From: Cesiribacter sp. SM1
GTDB lineage: Bacteria > Bacteroidota > Bacteroidia > Cytophagales > Cyclobacteriaceae
DNA length: 64,000 bases
NCBI RefSeq assembly: GCF_020178975.1
Contig: NZ_JAHXBU010000045.1
Location: 1 to 64,000, forward strand
Direction of reading: 5' to 3'
Shown: piece after piece, positions 36,141-45,200 of the stretch
Layout of the letters: every line of letters starts with the position of its first letter
Position numbering within the stretch: position 1 is the stretch's first letter
Translations under genes and position numbers: made by a program
The notes under the pieces: generated by a model
What the model saw: the letters and a program-made list of their open reading frames with translations, nothing else
Database searches by the model: none
What the model was told of the DNA's origin: nothing

Positions 36141-36647
36141 TTAACTAACCAGGGCTGCAGCTTTTCTTTTTCCTTCCAGCTGCGCACTGATCAGCTTTTG
36201 CCATTTTTCAACCAGCTGAAGTTCCATATCCAGGGCCATAGATTCGTCTTTGCTGTAAAATTCCAGCGTTTTTTCAGGAATCCGCTGGTTGCGGAACGAC
36301 AGCCCCAGCTCAAGACGATCAATGATCTGATCCTCGTTCTGGGTTCTCTTGGTGTTGATTACCCTGCATTTATCTATGTCTAACAAGCTAAGCAGAACCT
36401 GCTCTTCTTTATCTCCGCGCTTCTTAAAGTAAAACAGCTTGTTTGATTCACTGTCGATGCCAATGGCACAGTAGTTACTCCACACTTCATGCTGTGTAAC
36501 TTTTAACTGCTGCTGTCCGGCCAGTGCCAGGAAGTCATTTAAGAACTTCTTTCTTTTTTTCTTTTGTGCCGCATTGAAATATAAAATGGGCAAAATACAC
36601 ATAGCCACTATTATCAGGCCTATTAAGGCTGTTGTTAAATCCATCAT
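36141..36647 (-). CDS. Membrane-anchored hypothetical protein
   Basis: About 168 aa when started at the double ATG (36647/36644). The longer frame from 36707 adds 20 residues that spoil an N-terminal membrane segment, so I reject it. One segment (about 5-24) is followed by a KKKRKK basic stretch, then a soluble alpha/beta domain. I do not recognise the family; the layout is one seen for small Bacteroidota proteins with a PH-like domain, but that is a guess. Confidence 0.75.
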   Translation of the reverse strand: MMDLTTALIGLIIVAMCILPILYFNAAQKKKRKKFLNDFLALAGQQQLKVTQHEVWSNYCAIGIDSESNKLFYFKKRGDKEEQVLLSLLDIDKCRVINTKRTQNEDQIIDRLELGLSFRNQRIPEKTLEFYSKDESMALDMELQLVEKWQKLISAQLEGKRKAAALVS

Positions 36648-36778
36648 TGTTTCTTGTAAATTAAATTTAGAACATAGTACAGCTCCTCCTGCAGGGCATA
36701 GATACATACCTGCAGAACAGAGATAAATCAGCAGGCTGCCGGCATTGTGCTCAGACAGGCCTTATGAAACAGATGGAT

Positions 36779-37159
36779 TTACAGGAAATAGTGGAAGGGA
36801 AAAATAATCACACTGACCGTCAGGCTGGGGTAGATCTTCTTTGAGTTCAGGAGATAATCCTGGGCAATTCTGCGAACATGAAACTCAACAGAAAATGAAC
36901 CATCAAAAAAGACGTTCGGGTGAATTTTTGAAGAAGGTACAGGAAAGCTGTTTACCCCGTTTACAACAATTTCACTTAATTGCTGTAAGCCAAAAACATC
37001 GTTCTGCCCTTTTTTGGCAAGGCTTGGAGAAGGGTAATGCTCAGCATCTGCAACCTGAACAAGAGAGGTGAGTATAGCTTCATGGCTATTCTTACCTATG
37101 CCGGCACAAGCCAGCATAAGGGCAAACAGAACAGCGGCGAATTTAGAGAAGCTTCTCAT
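36779..37159 (-). CDS. Small secreted hypothetical protein
   Basis: A 126-aa product with a signal peptide-like N-terminus (basic MRSFSKF, hydrophobic 7-20). The remainder has no known motif. The C-terminus is hydrophobic (SVIIFPFHYFL). No partner gene; poorly supported beyond the frame and the leader. Confidence 0.45.
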   Translation of the reverse strand: MRSFSKFAAVLFALMLACAGIGKNSHEAILTSLVQVADAEHYPSPSLAKKGQNDVFGLQQLSEIVVNGVNSFPVPSSKIHPNVFFDGSFSVEFHVRRIAQDYLLNSKKIYPSLTVSVIIFPFHYFL

Positions 37160-37419
37160 AATACAAATTTATTGTATTTATATGATGCTTGTTCTGAAGA
37201 ACCTATATTTATTTTTTGCACGCTTCAGCTGGCATAAAGCCCGATATCCGGCATAAATCTCCGGATGCCCCATGTTCCCTTTCAGCAAAGTCTTACACAG
37301 AAAAGTACTGCACATATTTATTGCAATTGCCCCAGGCTTTACAAAGAATCAACAGCAGAAGCAGCTAATCTGGTTTCAGCATGTTAATATAAATTTTTAT
37401 AGGTTTACACCTGCTCCTC

Positions 37420-38757
37420 CTAGCGCTCTTCCGGGGGTGTGGTTAGGCTGGAGGCCGACTGAAGGCCTGTGGCAATTTCGGGTAAAATACCCAGGCGCTG
37501 ATAGATTGGTGTTACCAGCACCCGAAGCCGCTTCAGGCTTAGGGCAAAGGGAATAATACTGATAGCACAGAGAAATCCACAGGCGGCCAGGGTGTAATTA
37601 ACGCCAATGTACTCTGCTACCGAACCTGCAAGCATGCTGCCAAATGGGGCCATGCCCATAAAAGCCATGCTGTAGAGGCTCATTACACGTCCCCTTTTGT
37701 CATCGTCTACAATTGTTTGCAGCAGGGTGTTGCAGGAGGCCATGGTTACAATCATGCCAAAACCACTAAACAGCATACACAGGAGCGATACCAGCAGTAC
37801 CTCCGAAAAAGAAAAAGCAATAAGCCCTGCACCAAAAACAACCATGGTAAATATCATGATCCGGCCCAGCCCCACCACCGTTTTGCGCTGGGCCAGAAAG
37901 AGCGCTCCCGTAAGTGCCCCAACACCGGAGGCGCCCATCAGGTAACCCAGGGTGTTGGCACCACCATGCAGAATATCCCGTGCAAATACCGGCATCAGCA
38001 CACTAAACGGCATACCAAACAAACTAAGCAGTGCCACAATCAGAATGAGTGCCCGTATGGGGGCAAAACCAAAGGCGTAGCTAAATCCTTCTCTGAGCGA
38101 CTGCCACACCCTTCTTTCCTGCTTTTTCCGTTCAAAGGGCTTTAGCCGCATGAGCAGCAACGAAGCCAGTACGGCTATGTAACTGAGTGCATTGATCAGG
38201 AAGCACATGCCCTCTCCTACCAACGCTATCAGGATGCCCGCTACAGAGGGGCCCACCAGGCGGGCCATGTTAAACATAGAAGAGTTAAGGGCAATGGCAT
38301 TGCTCACATCTTCCCTTTTATCTACCATCTCTATTACAAACGCCTGCCGCGTGGCTATGTCGTAGGCATTGATAATGCCAAGCAGTGCGCTTAAAGCCAA
38401 AACATGCCATATCTGCACAGCATCTGTAAGCACCAGAGCAGCAAGCGTAGAGGCCTGTAGCATGGACAGCAGCTGGGTAAGCAACAGCACCCTGCGCCGA
38501 TCGAACCTATCGGCTACCACCCCGGCAAAAGGCCCCAGCAGGAACGAAGGCACCTGGCTGCAAAAAGTAACGGCACCCAAAAGAAATACAGAATCGGTAA
38601 GGCGGTACACCAGCCAGCTTAAGGCAATCTGCTGCATCCAGGTGCCAATCAGGGAAATACCCTGCCCTACAAAAAAGAGCCTGTAGTTGCGATAGCGCAA
38701 GGCCCTGAACATACCGCTTAATTTACTGCTACTTTGCGCTGATGCCATTTGGTTCAT
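37420..38757 (-). CDS. MFS transporter (MFS_3/EntS-like)
   Basis: A 445-aa transporter of the 12-segment MFS_3 group that includes enterobactin exporter EntS. It starts with a long hydrophilic N-tail (MNQMASAQSSSK) followed by ALRYRNYRLFFVGQGISLIGTWMQ (split) and the family motif GVVADRFDRRRVLLLTQ (about 79-95). No siderophore or antibiotic genes are nearby. It is separated from the low-complexity protein gene (38972-41074) by 214 bp. Confidence 0.92.
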   Translation of the reverse strand: MNQMASAQSSSKLSGMFRALRYRNYRLFFVGQGISLIGTWMQQIALSWLVYRLTDSVFLLGAVTFCSQVPSFLLGPFAGVVADRFDRRRVLLLTQLLSMLQASTLAALVLTDAVQIWHVLALSALLGIINAYDIATRQAFVIEMVDKREDVSNAIALNSSMFNMARLVGPSVAGILIALVGEGMCFLINALSYIAVLASLLLMRLKPFERKKQERRVWQSLREGFSYAFGFAPIRALILIVALLSLFGMPFSVLMPVFARDILHGGANTLGYLMGASGVGALTGALFLAQRKTVVGLGRIMIFTMVVFGAGLIAFSFSEVLLVSLLCMLFSGFGMIVTMASCNTLLQTIVDDDKRGRVMSLYSMAFMGMAPFGSMLAGSVAEYIGVNYTLAACGFLCAISIIPFALSLKRLRVLVTPIYQRLGILPEIATGLQSASSLTTPPEER

Positions 38758-38918
38758 TCCTTTTCTGCAGCTTTAGCTCATTGATTTTCCAACGTAAGCG
38801 CAATTTGATGGTTATGGTAATTTTAGCACTCCCTATGATATTTTCGGATTCTTCAGATAAACAACATCAGCCAGGATGTTGCTGTGAGTGATATCTTCTT
38901 GAAGCAAGGGAGTATTGC

Positions 38919-38947
38919 AAAAAAAGCTGGCTCTTGCGAGCCAGCTT
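38919..38947 (-). terminator. Terminator of the low-complexity protein gene
   Basis: Perfect 10-base arms (38924-38933, 38938-38947) around TTGC; on the minus strand TTTTTT follows. It is 25 bp beyond the 700-aa ORF stop. Confidence 0.9.
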
Positions 38948-38971
38948 AAGATTACATACAGAAATAAATAT

Positions 38972-41074
38972 TTAGCGATTGTTTTGATCATGTTCATTTC
39001 CACCAAACCAGGAACGTACACGATCCTGTGCTCTGTCCAGAAAGTCACGATCATCGTCCTGCCCTCTGTAGCGATCGCGGTCCCAGTCTCTATCGCCGCC
39101 GGAATTATAATTGCGGCTATCGCCTCCATAGTAGCTGTTGCCAGCACCATAGCTACCCGAGCCCGAATAGTTAGCTGCACCAGCTCCATAGCCACCACTC
39201 CTGTTACCGCCGCTCTGCTCACCTGATCCATACTGATCGCTCATGTTGCGGCCAGCATTTCGGTAAAAGTCCCGGCCTCTGTCTTCCTGCCAGCCCTGGC
39301 GGGAACCATAAGCCTGCCGTTCAGAACCAGTGTCACCCCCACTTCTGCCCCAGTCATAAGGCCCGTGATTTTGGGCGCCCCCACTCAACTGGGTGCCCCC
39401 ACCCTGCTGGGCGCTTCCGCCCTGCTGGGCGCTTCCGCCCCATTGGGTGCCTCTGCCTTCGTCGTATCCTCTGCGATAATCACGGTCGCGGTCATAGCCT
39501 CCGCCGGGGCTGTTCATATATCCGCCGCGCTCGTAGTTACTACCCCTGTTGCTCCTGGGGCCCCTGTCATAGTCGTTATCACGGTTAAAACCCTCCTGAT
39601 TGCCAAAGTTGCGGTAAGTAGCAGAACGGTCATAATCATTGCCCTGATCAGACCAGCCACTCCTGTAAGGGTTGCCATAGTTGCGATCCCTGTCTGAGCT
39701 GCGGTCTCTGCCATTATCGTAGCCATGGTCGCGGTCGTAACCACCCATTTCGCGGTAACTGTTGTAGCTGCTCGTTCCGGCATTGCGGGTATTGTAGGGC
39801 GATCCGCCCCAGTCCTGGTTCAGCTGGCCGGCATAGCTGCCTGCACCCCACTCATGGCTTCCGGAGCCAGCGCCTGGGTTTTCATTCCTTCTCCAGTTCT
39901 CTCTTTCATATTGGTTGTAGCCTGTGCCCTGGTCTGTAAAGCGATTGTACTGGGTTGGTGTTGTACCTGTGCGGCTAAAGTCATCATTTTGTCCCTGGTT
40001 GCTGCCACCCTGGTTGTAGCCGCCGCCTGCATGATAGACACCGCTATCCTGAAAGTGTTGCTGCATGTTTCGGTTCTGGTTGTTCCAGTCAGACGCCTGG
40101 CCCCGGCTGTAGTCTCCCTGCCAGTGCTGGTTCTCCCGGTTACCGCCCTGGTTCAGGGTAGTGTTTTCCATATCTGGGTTATTCCTGTTGCCCTGCATGC
40201 CATGGCGCTTCTGGCTGTCGAAGCTCCGCTCCCAATGGCCGCTGTTCTGGTGCAGGCTGGCCTGATCAAAACCCTGGTTCCGGTTAGAAAACTGTCCGTA
40301 GTTGTTTCCTCCCTGCATTCCCTGGTTAGCGGAGCCATAGTGCTGATTTCCGGAACTGCCACCTCCTTGCTGGTTAAAGTTGTCCTGCATCTGCCCCCGG
40401 TTCTGGTAGGCCTGGCTGTTGTTGCCAGTCTGATTGTAGGCATGCTGGTAGTTATTATCGCCCCATGTGTCGCCCTGGTCCTGCCGGGATTGATTTCCTG
40501 GACTATAGTTATTGCCCAGTCCATAAGACTCGCCTCCTACCCAGTTCCTGCTATCCCGGCTGTCCATATCAATCCTGGAGCTATCATGGCCCCGGAACTG
40601 GTTTGCATTGCTACCATAACTATTTTCCCTGTTTTGGCCTCCCTGGTTCCAGTTATTGCCCTGGTTGCCCTGCTGGCTTCCCCAGCCCAGGCCACTGCCA
40701 GCGTTGTAGTCTCTGCCTGTGTTCGACTGGTCATATTGATTTCCACTGTAACCACTGCTCTTTTGTGCGTCGCCTCCAGCATTGAGTCCCGATCTGCTGT
40801 CACCTGTACTAGTGCTGCTGTTGGAGGAATCTCCAGTGCCGGCAGATCCGGTAATTGCGTTAGTACCGGTGCTGCTTCCAGATGATTTAGCGCTATCAGC
40901 TGATTTAGCTTTTTTTGATTTGCTCTGTGCTGCTTTATCTGTGGATGCTGTTGTGTCCGTTGTAGACGTTGCACTTACATCACCCGATTTTTTGGTATCT
41001 CCTGAAGACTTAGCGCTTGATTTCTTGTTTTTCTCCTTGTTGGATTGTGTTTCGTTTTTGTCTTTTGTAGCCAT
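38972..41074 (-). CDS. Large intrinsically disordered Gly/Asn/Gln/Arg-rich protein with C-terminal SWFGG motif
   Basis: A 700-aa low-complexity protein with no signal peptide or membrane segment. Residues 1-60 are Lys/Ser-rich. About 60-420 are Gly/Asn/Gln/Ser-rich. About 430-690 are Arg/Asp/Gly/Tyr-rich with repeated YDRDRD-like clusters and a short GGSAQQ tandem. The C-terminus ends DFLDRAQDRVRSWFGGNE, similar to the SWFGD motif I recall from small stress-associated disordered bacterial proteins. Composition is like prion-like or RNA-binding RGG proteins. Function is unknown: condensate scaffold, desiccation or osmotic protectant are possibilities (inference). Its own terminator follows. 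Many reading frames on the opposite strand are composition artefacts. Confidence 0.85.
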   Translation of the reverse strand: MATKDKNETQSNKEKNKKSSAKSSGDTKKSGDVSATSTTDTTASTDKAAQSKSKKAKSADSAKSSGSSTGTNAITGSAGTGDSSNSSTSTGDSRSGLNAGGDAQKSSGYSGNQYDQSNTGRDYNAGSGLGWGSQQGNQGNNWNQGGQNRENSYGSNANQFRGHDSSRIDMDSRDSRNWVGGESYGLGNNYSPGNQSRQDQGDTWGDNNYQHAYNQTGNNSQAYQNRGQMQDNFNQQGGGSSGNQHYGSANQGMQGGNNYGQFSNRNQGFDQASLHQNSGHWERSFDSQKRHGMQGNRNNPDMENTTLNQGGNRENQHWQGDYSRGQASDWNNQNRNMQQHFQDSGVYHAGGGYNQGGSNQGQNDDFSRTGTTPTQYNRFTDQGTGYNQYERENWRRNENPGAGSGSHEWGAGSYAGQLNQDWGGSPYNTRNAGTSSYNSYREMGGYDRDHGYDNGRDRSSDRDRNYGNPYRSGWSDQGNDYDRSATYRNFGNQEGFNRDNDYDRGPRSNRGSNYERGGYMNSPGGGYDRDRDYRRGYDEGRGTQWGGSAQQGGSAQQGGGTQLSGGAQNHGPYDWGRSGGDTGSERQAYGSRQGWQEDRGRDFYRNAGRNMSDQYGSGEQSGGNRSGGYGAGAANYSGSGSYGAGNSYYGGDSRNYNSGGDRDWDRDRYRGQDDDRDFLDRAQDRVRSWFGGNEHDQNNR
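39402..39437. repeat. Perfect 18-bp tandem repeat, two copies
   Basis: Copies at 39402-39419 and 39420-39437 encode the GGSAQQ unit of the disordered protein. Imperfect copies extend to about 39366-39455. Such in-frame repeats can expand or contract without breaking the frame. Confidence 0.85.
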
Positions 41075-41524
41075 AAAAATTTAAAGTTTAATGTTGAAAA
41101 AACACCTCCACCTATGTTCAATTAAGGAAAGCCATGTAAAGATCTCACCTATGTTATTTGTGGTGCTACCTTTATAACAGGATCGATCCTGCATGGTTTT
41201 GAACAGCCATTCACCACGAAAGAAGACTACATACATCCTGGCTGTCAGACAGATAATACATCTACCCGAAAGGATTACTAAAAAAAAGATCCGTAAGGAG
41301 CAACAGAATCAGCAGGCCGGTTACCAGCTTATTAAAGCCAGATCGCAGCAGGATGCAAAATGGCTGTTATCCTTTTACTGACATCATACAACTGAGCAGG
41401 AGAAAAAAAAGCAGCTTAAACATCTTTATGTGGTGGCTGTTCAGTTTTTACGCTTATAAGCCTTAGCAAAAATTGCGCACTAAAAAGAGATTTCAGATCT
41501 TAACAAGGAAAATTCAGCTTCAGT
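41075..41524. other. Divergent intergenic region
   Basis: A 450-bp spacer between the disordered-protein gene and the flavin oxidoreductase gene. The words CACCTATGTT occur twice (about 41108 and 41147) on the disordered-gene side. A 62-codon frame (41193-41381) is unlikely to be real. No RNA structure recognised. Confidence 0.45.
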
Positions 41525-42577
41525 ATGGAAATAGGCATTTGCACTTTCGCCGATGTTGGCACACATCCGCTAACGAAAGAAACCATTGCTCCCTATCAGC
41601 GCCTGCGTAACCTGATGGAAGAAATTGAGCTGGCCGATCAGCTGGGGCTGGATGTATTTGCCGTAGGCGAACACCATCGTCCGGATTACGCCGTCTCCAC
41701 ACCCGCAACTATTCTGGCTGCAGCAGCTGTGCGTACGAAAAACATCAGGCTATCGAGTGGGGTAACAGTTTTAAGCTCCGATGATCCGGTACGGGTATTT
41801 CAGCAGTTTGCTACGGTAGATCTGCTCTCTGGTGGCAGGGCTGAAATTATGGCCGGACGTGGTTCGTTCATAGAATCTTTTCCACTCTTTGGCCAGGACC
41901 TGAAAGATTACGATACGCTCTTTTCCGAAAAGCTCAGAATGCTGGTAGAGCTTAACAAAGGGGAAAAGATAAGCTGGCAGGGAGAGCATACTCAGTCTAT
42001 CAACAACAGGGGAGTGTACCCGCGCCCCCACCAGGAAAAACTACCCATCTGGGTAGCAGTAGGCGGCACACCAGAATCGGTGGTAAGGGCAGCTGAATAT
42101 GGCCTGCCCATGACCCTTGCCATTATTGGCGGCATGCCTGCACGTTTTGCACCCTTTGCGCAGTTATACCGGGAGGTATACGAGAAAGCCGGGCACGATG
42201 GTAGCAAGCTTCAGTTTTGTGTAAACTCACACACATATATTGCAGACACCTCCCAGCAGGCCCACGATGAGTTTTACCCGCCTTATGCAGAAGTAATGGG
42301 ACGGATAGGCAGGGAAAGAGGCTGGTCGGGCATGAACCGGCAACAATTCGATGCCTCCACCACCAAGCAGGGCGCTCTGCTGGTGGGTAGCCCTCAGCAG
42401 GTAATCGATAAGATTCTCTACGAATATGAATTATTTAAGCATACACGCTTTCTGGCGCAAATGAGCATTGGTGCACTGCCACACAAACAGGCCATGCGGA
42501 CCATTGAACTGCTGGGAACAAAGGTAGCGCCGGAGGTAAAAAAATATACTTCTGGCAAAGGAGCGGAGACAAAGTAA
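41525..42577 (+). CDS. LLM-class flavin-dependent oxidoreductase
   Basis: A 350-aa luciferase-like monooxygenase/oxidoreductase. The N-terminal EIGICTFADVG and ADQLGLDVFAVGEHH (about 38-52) and the DLLSGGRAEIMAGRG segment (about 101-115) are family landmarks. The LPIWVAVGGTPES FMN region lies near 172. It belongs to the group without known physiological substrate. The next gene, a Crp/Fnr regulator, is 90 bp downstream and may be regulated together. Confidence 0.93.
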   Translation: MEIGICTFADVGTHPLTKETIAPYQRLRNLMEEIELADQLGLDVFAVGEHHRPDYAVSTPATILAAAAVRTKNIRLSSGVTVLSSDDPVRVFQQFATVDLLSGGRAEIMAGRGSFIESFPLFGQDLKDYDTLFSEKLRMLVELNKGEKISWQGEHTQSINNRGVYPRPHQEKLPIWVAVGGTPESVVRAAEYGLPMTLAIIGGMPARFAPFAQLYREVYEKAGHDGSKLQFCVNSHTYIADTSQQAHDEFYPPYAEVMGRIGRERGWSGMNRQQFDASTTKQGALLVGSPQQVIDKILYEYELFKHTRFLAQMSIGALPHKQAMRTIELLGTKVAPEVKKYTSGKGAETK

Positions 42578-42667
42578 TTTGTTGCACCCGAGCCCTGCTT
42601 TTATTAATTTGATTCCAGAACAGGCCTCCAGTCCCGCTGCTTCGCAGCAGCACATCTCCAGAATCTG

Positions 42668-43234
42668 ATGAGGGTCATCGATAACATAGAAATAGTCATT
42701 CAGCCTACGTCTGAAGAAAAAGCTGCGCTCGAGAAAATGCTTCGCCCAAGGCTGCTGGCGAAAAATGAACTATTTCTGAAAGAGGGAGAAGTCTGCACTA
42801 CTATTGGTTTTATTGAACAGGGAAGCGCAAGACTTTTTTACATAGTAGATGAGCGGGAGATTTCTAAAGATTTCCTGTTTGAAAATGCAATTATCGGGTC
42901 ATTTGCCAGCTTTTTCTCGCAGCTACCTTCTTCCCTGAATGTAGCAGCCCTTGAAGAGACCCATATCCTGGAAATGGACTATCGGCAGGTAATGTACCTC
43001 TATGACCATTATCCCGCCTGGCAGAAACTGGGAAGAATTATTGCCCAGGATCAGTTTATAAGATCAGAAAGAAGGGAGGCATCCCTCCTTAAAGATTCAC
43101 CGGAGCTACGCTACCTAAGCCTGATCGAAGAGCACCCCAAAGTATTCAAACGTGTTCCCCTACACTATATCGCCAGTTACTTAGGCATTACCCCGGAAAC
43201 CTTAAGCCGGTACCGGCAAAAATTTAAACATTAG
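42668..43234 (+). CDS. Crp/Fnr-family transcriptional regulator
   Basis: A 188-aa regulator. The cyclic-nucleotide-binding-like domain spans about 10-130. The helix-turn-helix is at the C-terminus (LHYIASYLGITPETLSRYRQKF), with the recognition helix containing ETxSR as in FNR-type proteins. It lacks an N-terminal Fe-S cysteine cluster (one Cys only), so sensing must differ from E. coli FNR. A perfect FNR-type palindrome lies 9 bp after its stop. Confidence 0.93.
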   Translation: MRVIDNIEIVIQPTSEEKAALEKMLRPRLLAKNELFLKEGEVCTTIGFIEQGSARLFYIVDEREISKDFLFENAIIGSFASFFSQLPSSLNVAALEETHILEMDYRQVMYLYDHYPAWQKLGRIIAQDQFIRSERREASLLKDSPELRYLSLIEEHPKVFKRVPLHYIASYLGITPETLSRYRQKFKH

Positions 43235-43242
43235 GCTGCTTC

Positions 43243-43256
43243 TTGATTTTGATCAA
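43243..43256. promoter_or_regulatory. Perfect FNR-type box TTGAT-N4-ATCAA
   Basis: TTGATTTTGATCAA is an exact match to the FNR consensus. It sits between the Crp/Fnr-like gene and the cupin gene, 56 bp before the cupin ATG. That is a natural activator or repressor position. The upstream regulator's ETxSR recognition helix is compatible. Confidence 0.65.
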
Positions 43257-43311
43257 GTAGGTTTAGCGCTGCATGTAGTTGCTTTGCTTAAGAATTAACT
43301 AAAGGCACAAC

Positions 43312-43818
43312 ATGCAAGCACATACCCCTGCCGGGCAGTTGCATCCTACCGATCAGCTGCTCGTTTTTACAAACCTCTTTACTTTTCATGCTACTCAGGC
43401 CAGTACAAACGGAACCTACGCTGTTTTTGAGGAGGGCGTGCCGCCATTGGGAGGGCCTCCCCCACACACCCATCCCGATGAGGAAGTTTTTTATGTTTTA
43501 AGCGGCGACTTTGAATTTGTGTTACACGATCTAACCAAGCCTTTTAAAGTAGCGCGGGGTGAGGTAGTACAGATCCCCTCTAATGCACTGCACACGTACA
43601 AAAATGTTGGGCAATCTGTGGGGAAACTCCTAACCATTATCTCTCCCGGAAACCTGGAGCAATATTTCAGGGCTATTGGCACTGAAGTAAAGAGCAAAGA
43701 AGAAATGCCTGATTTAAACCTGCCGCCAGATCTTGCTAAGCTGGACCTGGCAAAGGCTTTTGCTATCGCAGCTGATCACCAGGTGCATTTTTACCTGCCA
43801 GCATTTATCAAAAGCTAA
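43312..43818 (+). CDS. Cupin-domain protein
   Basis: A 168-aa small cupin. Cupin motif 1 is GGPPPHTHPDEEVFYVLSGDF (split; about 43-63, with His/His/Glu metal ligands). Motif 2 is near residue 95 (QIPSNALHTYKNVG). A quercetin-dioxygenase-like or sugar-binding single-domain cupin. Immediate upstream FNR-type box suggests control by the neighbouring Crp/Fnr protein. Substrate unknown. Confidence 0.9.
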   Translation: MQAHTPAGQLHPTDQLLVFTNLFTFHATQASTNGTYAVFEEGVPPLGGPPPHTHPDEEVFYVLSGDFEFVLHDLTKPFKVARGEVVQIPSNALHTYKNVGQSVGKLLTIISPGNLEQYFRAIGTEVKSKEEMPDLNLPPDLAKLDLAKAFAIAADHQVHFYLPAFIKS

Positions 43819-43888
43819 ACTTGCCTTTTAGAGGCAGCCTGCCCAGCATGCCTTGCTTATCACGGGATAACAAATTCTTTTTTTCATC

Positions 43889-44404
43889 ATGCGCTCAACA
43901 AACAAAACAAATAATTCTTATTTTTATCCTGCTTTTTCAGCTGTAACAGCCGCTAAATCCACAAAACCTGTGATTGTTATTGATAAAATAAAAAATGCCG
44001 ACAACCAAGTTTATGCGGTGATCAGCTACGAGCCGAACAGAAATTACCTGCTCATGAAGTGGATTGGCTATGCAACTGAAGAACAGGTTAAAATTGCTTC
44101 GCTGCGGATGCTCGACTGGCAGCGGCAAAATGGCATCAGGCTGGGTTGTAAGTTTCATGTGCATGACACCAAGGAGCTGGAAAGTGCCTGGGCCGGCCTT
44201 GTGGATTGGATCAATAACGACTTCTTTCCCCTGAACCATCAGTATGGCCTGAGGTATAACATCAGCTTGCTGTCACCTGATCTTTTCTCAAAGTTGTCGT
44301 CGCTGGCACTTTCTAAAAAGCATAATGTAAAAGTGCCCACTGTTTTGTGCGAAACTCTCTCACAGGCAGAAAAGTGGCTTACAGAAAAATATAATGAACT
44401 ATAA
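43889..44404 (+). CDS. STAS/SpoIIAA-like hypothetical protein
   Basis: A 171-aa soluble protein. The core (about 50-165) has the sequence rhythm of a SpoIIAA-like fold common in small Cytophagales proteins: NYLLMKWIGYATEEQVKIA, then a central KFHVHDTKELES and a C-terminal helix TLSQAEKWLTEKY. The protein at 56038-56424 shows the same plan (strand with W.G, long helix, DSS loop, AMEWL end). The first 30 residues are Ser/Thr-rich. It lies between two cupin genes, 13 bp before the second. Function unknown. Confidence 0.72.
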   Translation: MRSTNKTNNSYFYPAFSAVTAAKSTKPVIVIDKIKNADNQVYAVISYEPNRNYLLMKWIGYATEEQVKIASLRMLDWQRQNGIRLGCKFHVHDTKELESAWAGLVDWINNDFFPLNHQYGLRYNISLLSPDLFSKLSSLALSKKHNVKVPTVLCETLSQAEKWLTEKYNEL

Positions 44405-44416
44405 ACTTTTACGATC

Positions 44417-44872
44417 ATGCTGTATGCAGTTCAGTCCCGCATGCTTGAGAAAGGAAGCATCATTGGCCCGGAACATGGTGCCAGTAAAATATTCCGGGAG
44501 CGCGAAAGACATAAATCAGGATTTTTTGTAGGTCTGCACTCCCACCAGGGAGATGAATCTTTTGAGGTACTTGAAGGGAAAATCAGGTTTACGGCTGCCG
44601 GTGAGCAGAAGGAATGTGGGCCGGGCTATGTAGTGTTTATTCCCGCAGGTGTGGAACATGGATTTTATGTAGTTGAAGATGCTTGTCTGGACGTTTTCTC
44701 AGAGCAAAAGATGGGCTTGTTTATTAAGGTGATGGATGGTGACGGAAGCTTCCGTACAGAGGAGGTGTATGTTGAAAATTTTCCATCAAGCAGAAATCCT
44801 CCTCCCGGACAAACATACACCAGCAGGGAGCATGTTCGGAAGCTCTATCAGACAACCAGGCATCTGCTGTAG
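44417..44872 (+). CDS. Cupin-domain protein
   Basis: A 151-aa single cupin. Motif 1 is GLHSHQGDESFEVLEGKIRF (about 36-55), motif 2 GPGYVVFIPAGVEHGFYV (about 74-91). It starts 13 bp after the STAS-like gene, so it is likely co-transcribed with it. No enzymatic evidence. Confidence 0.9.
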   Translation: MLYAVQSRMLEKGSIIGPEHGASKIFRERERHKSGFFVGLHSHQGDESFEVLEGKIRFTAAGEQKECGPGYVVFIPAGVEHGFYVVEDACLDVFSEQKMGLFIKVMDGDGSFRTEEVYVENFPSSRNPPPGQTYTSREHVRKLYQTTRHLL

Positions 44873-45200
44873 CACCAAACTGTAATAACAGCTGTATAGC
44901 TGGGTTAAGAATGGTAACCCTGCCTCCTGCCAAGCCTGAAGCCCTTAAAATCATTTTCCATACCCAAAGGTTGAAGTATCATTTTCTACAACCATATCGC
45001 GTATACCTGAACCAGCAGTAATATGAATAACGCTGACTTTTCAAGACAAATGGTTTATGCATTGTCTGCCCTGGCGCTTGCCAGTAAACACTGTAGCAGG
45101 AACAGTGCAGACAGGCATAACGGTAATGAAAACGCCAAAACGGTAGTACTCCTGGATAAAAAGGCAAGAGTACAATTAGCCAGCCTTAGAACTGTAAGCA
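44873..45200. other. Intergenic gap with doubtful small ORF
   Basis: A 62-codon frame (45023-45211) overlaps the VOC start by 11 bp. It lacks a plausible ribosome-binding signal and known family, so I do not annotate it. No terminator with T-run was seen after the cupin gene. Confidence 0.35.

Noticed and set aside
39725-40885. 386-codon plus-strand frame opposite the disordered protein, plus 40465-40785 and 40537-40974
   Set aside because: Long frames arise from the low-complexity sequence of the minus-strand gene; the translations are Val/Ala or Cys/Pro-rich with no family.
42637-42652. GCTGCTTCGCAGCAGC hairpin between the flavin oxidoreductase and Crp/Fnr-like genes
   Set aside because: No T-run follows and the genes seem co-oriented; not enough for a terminator call.
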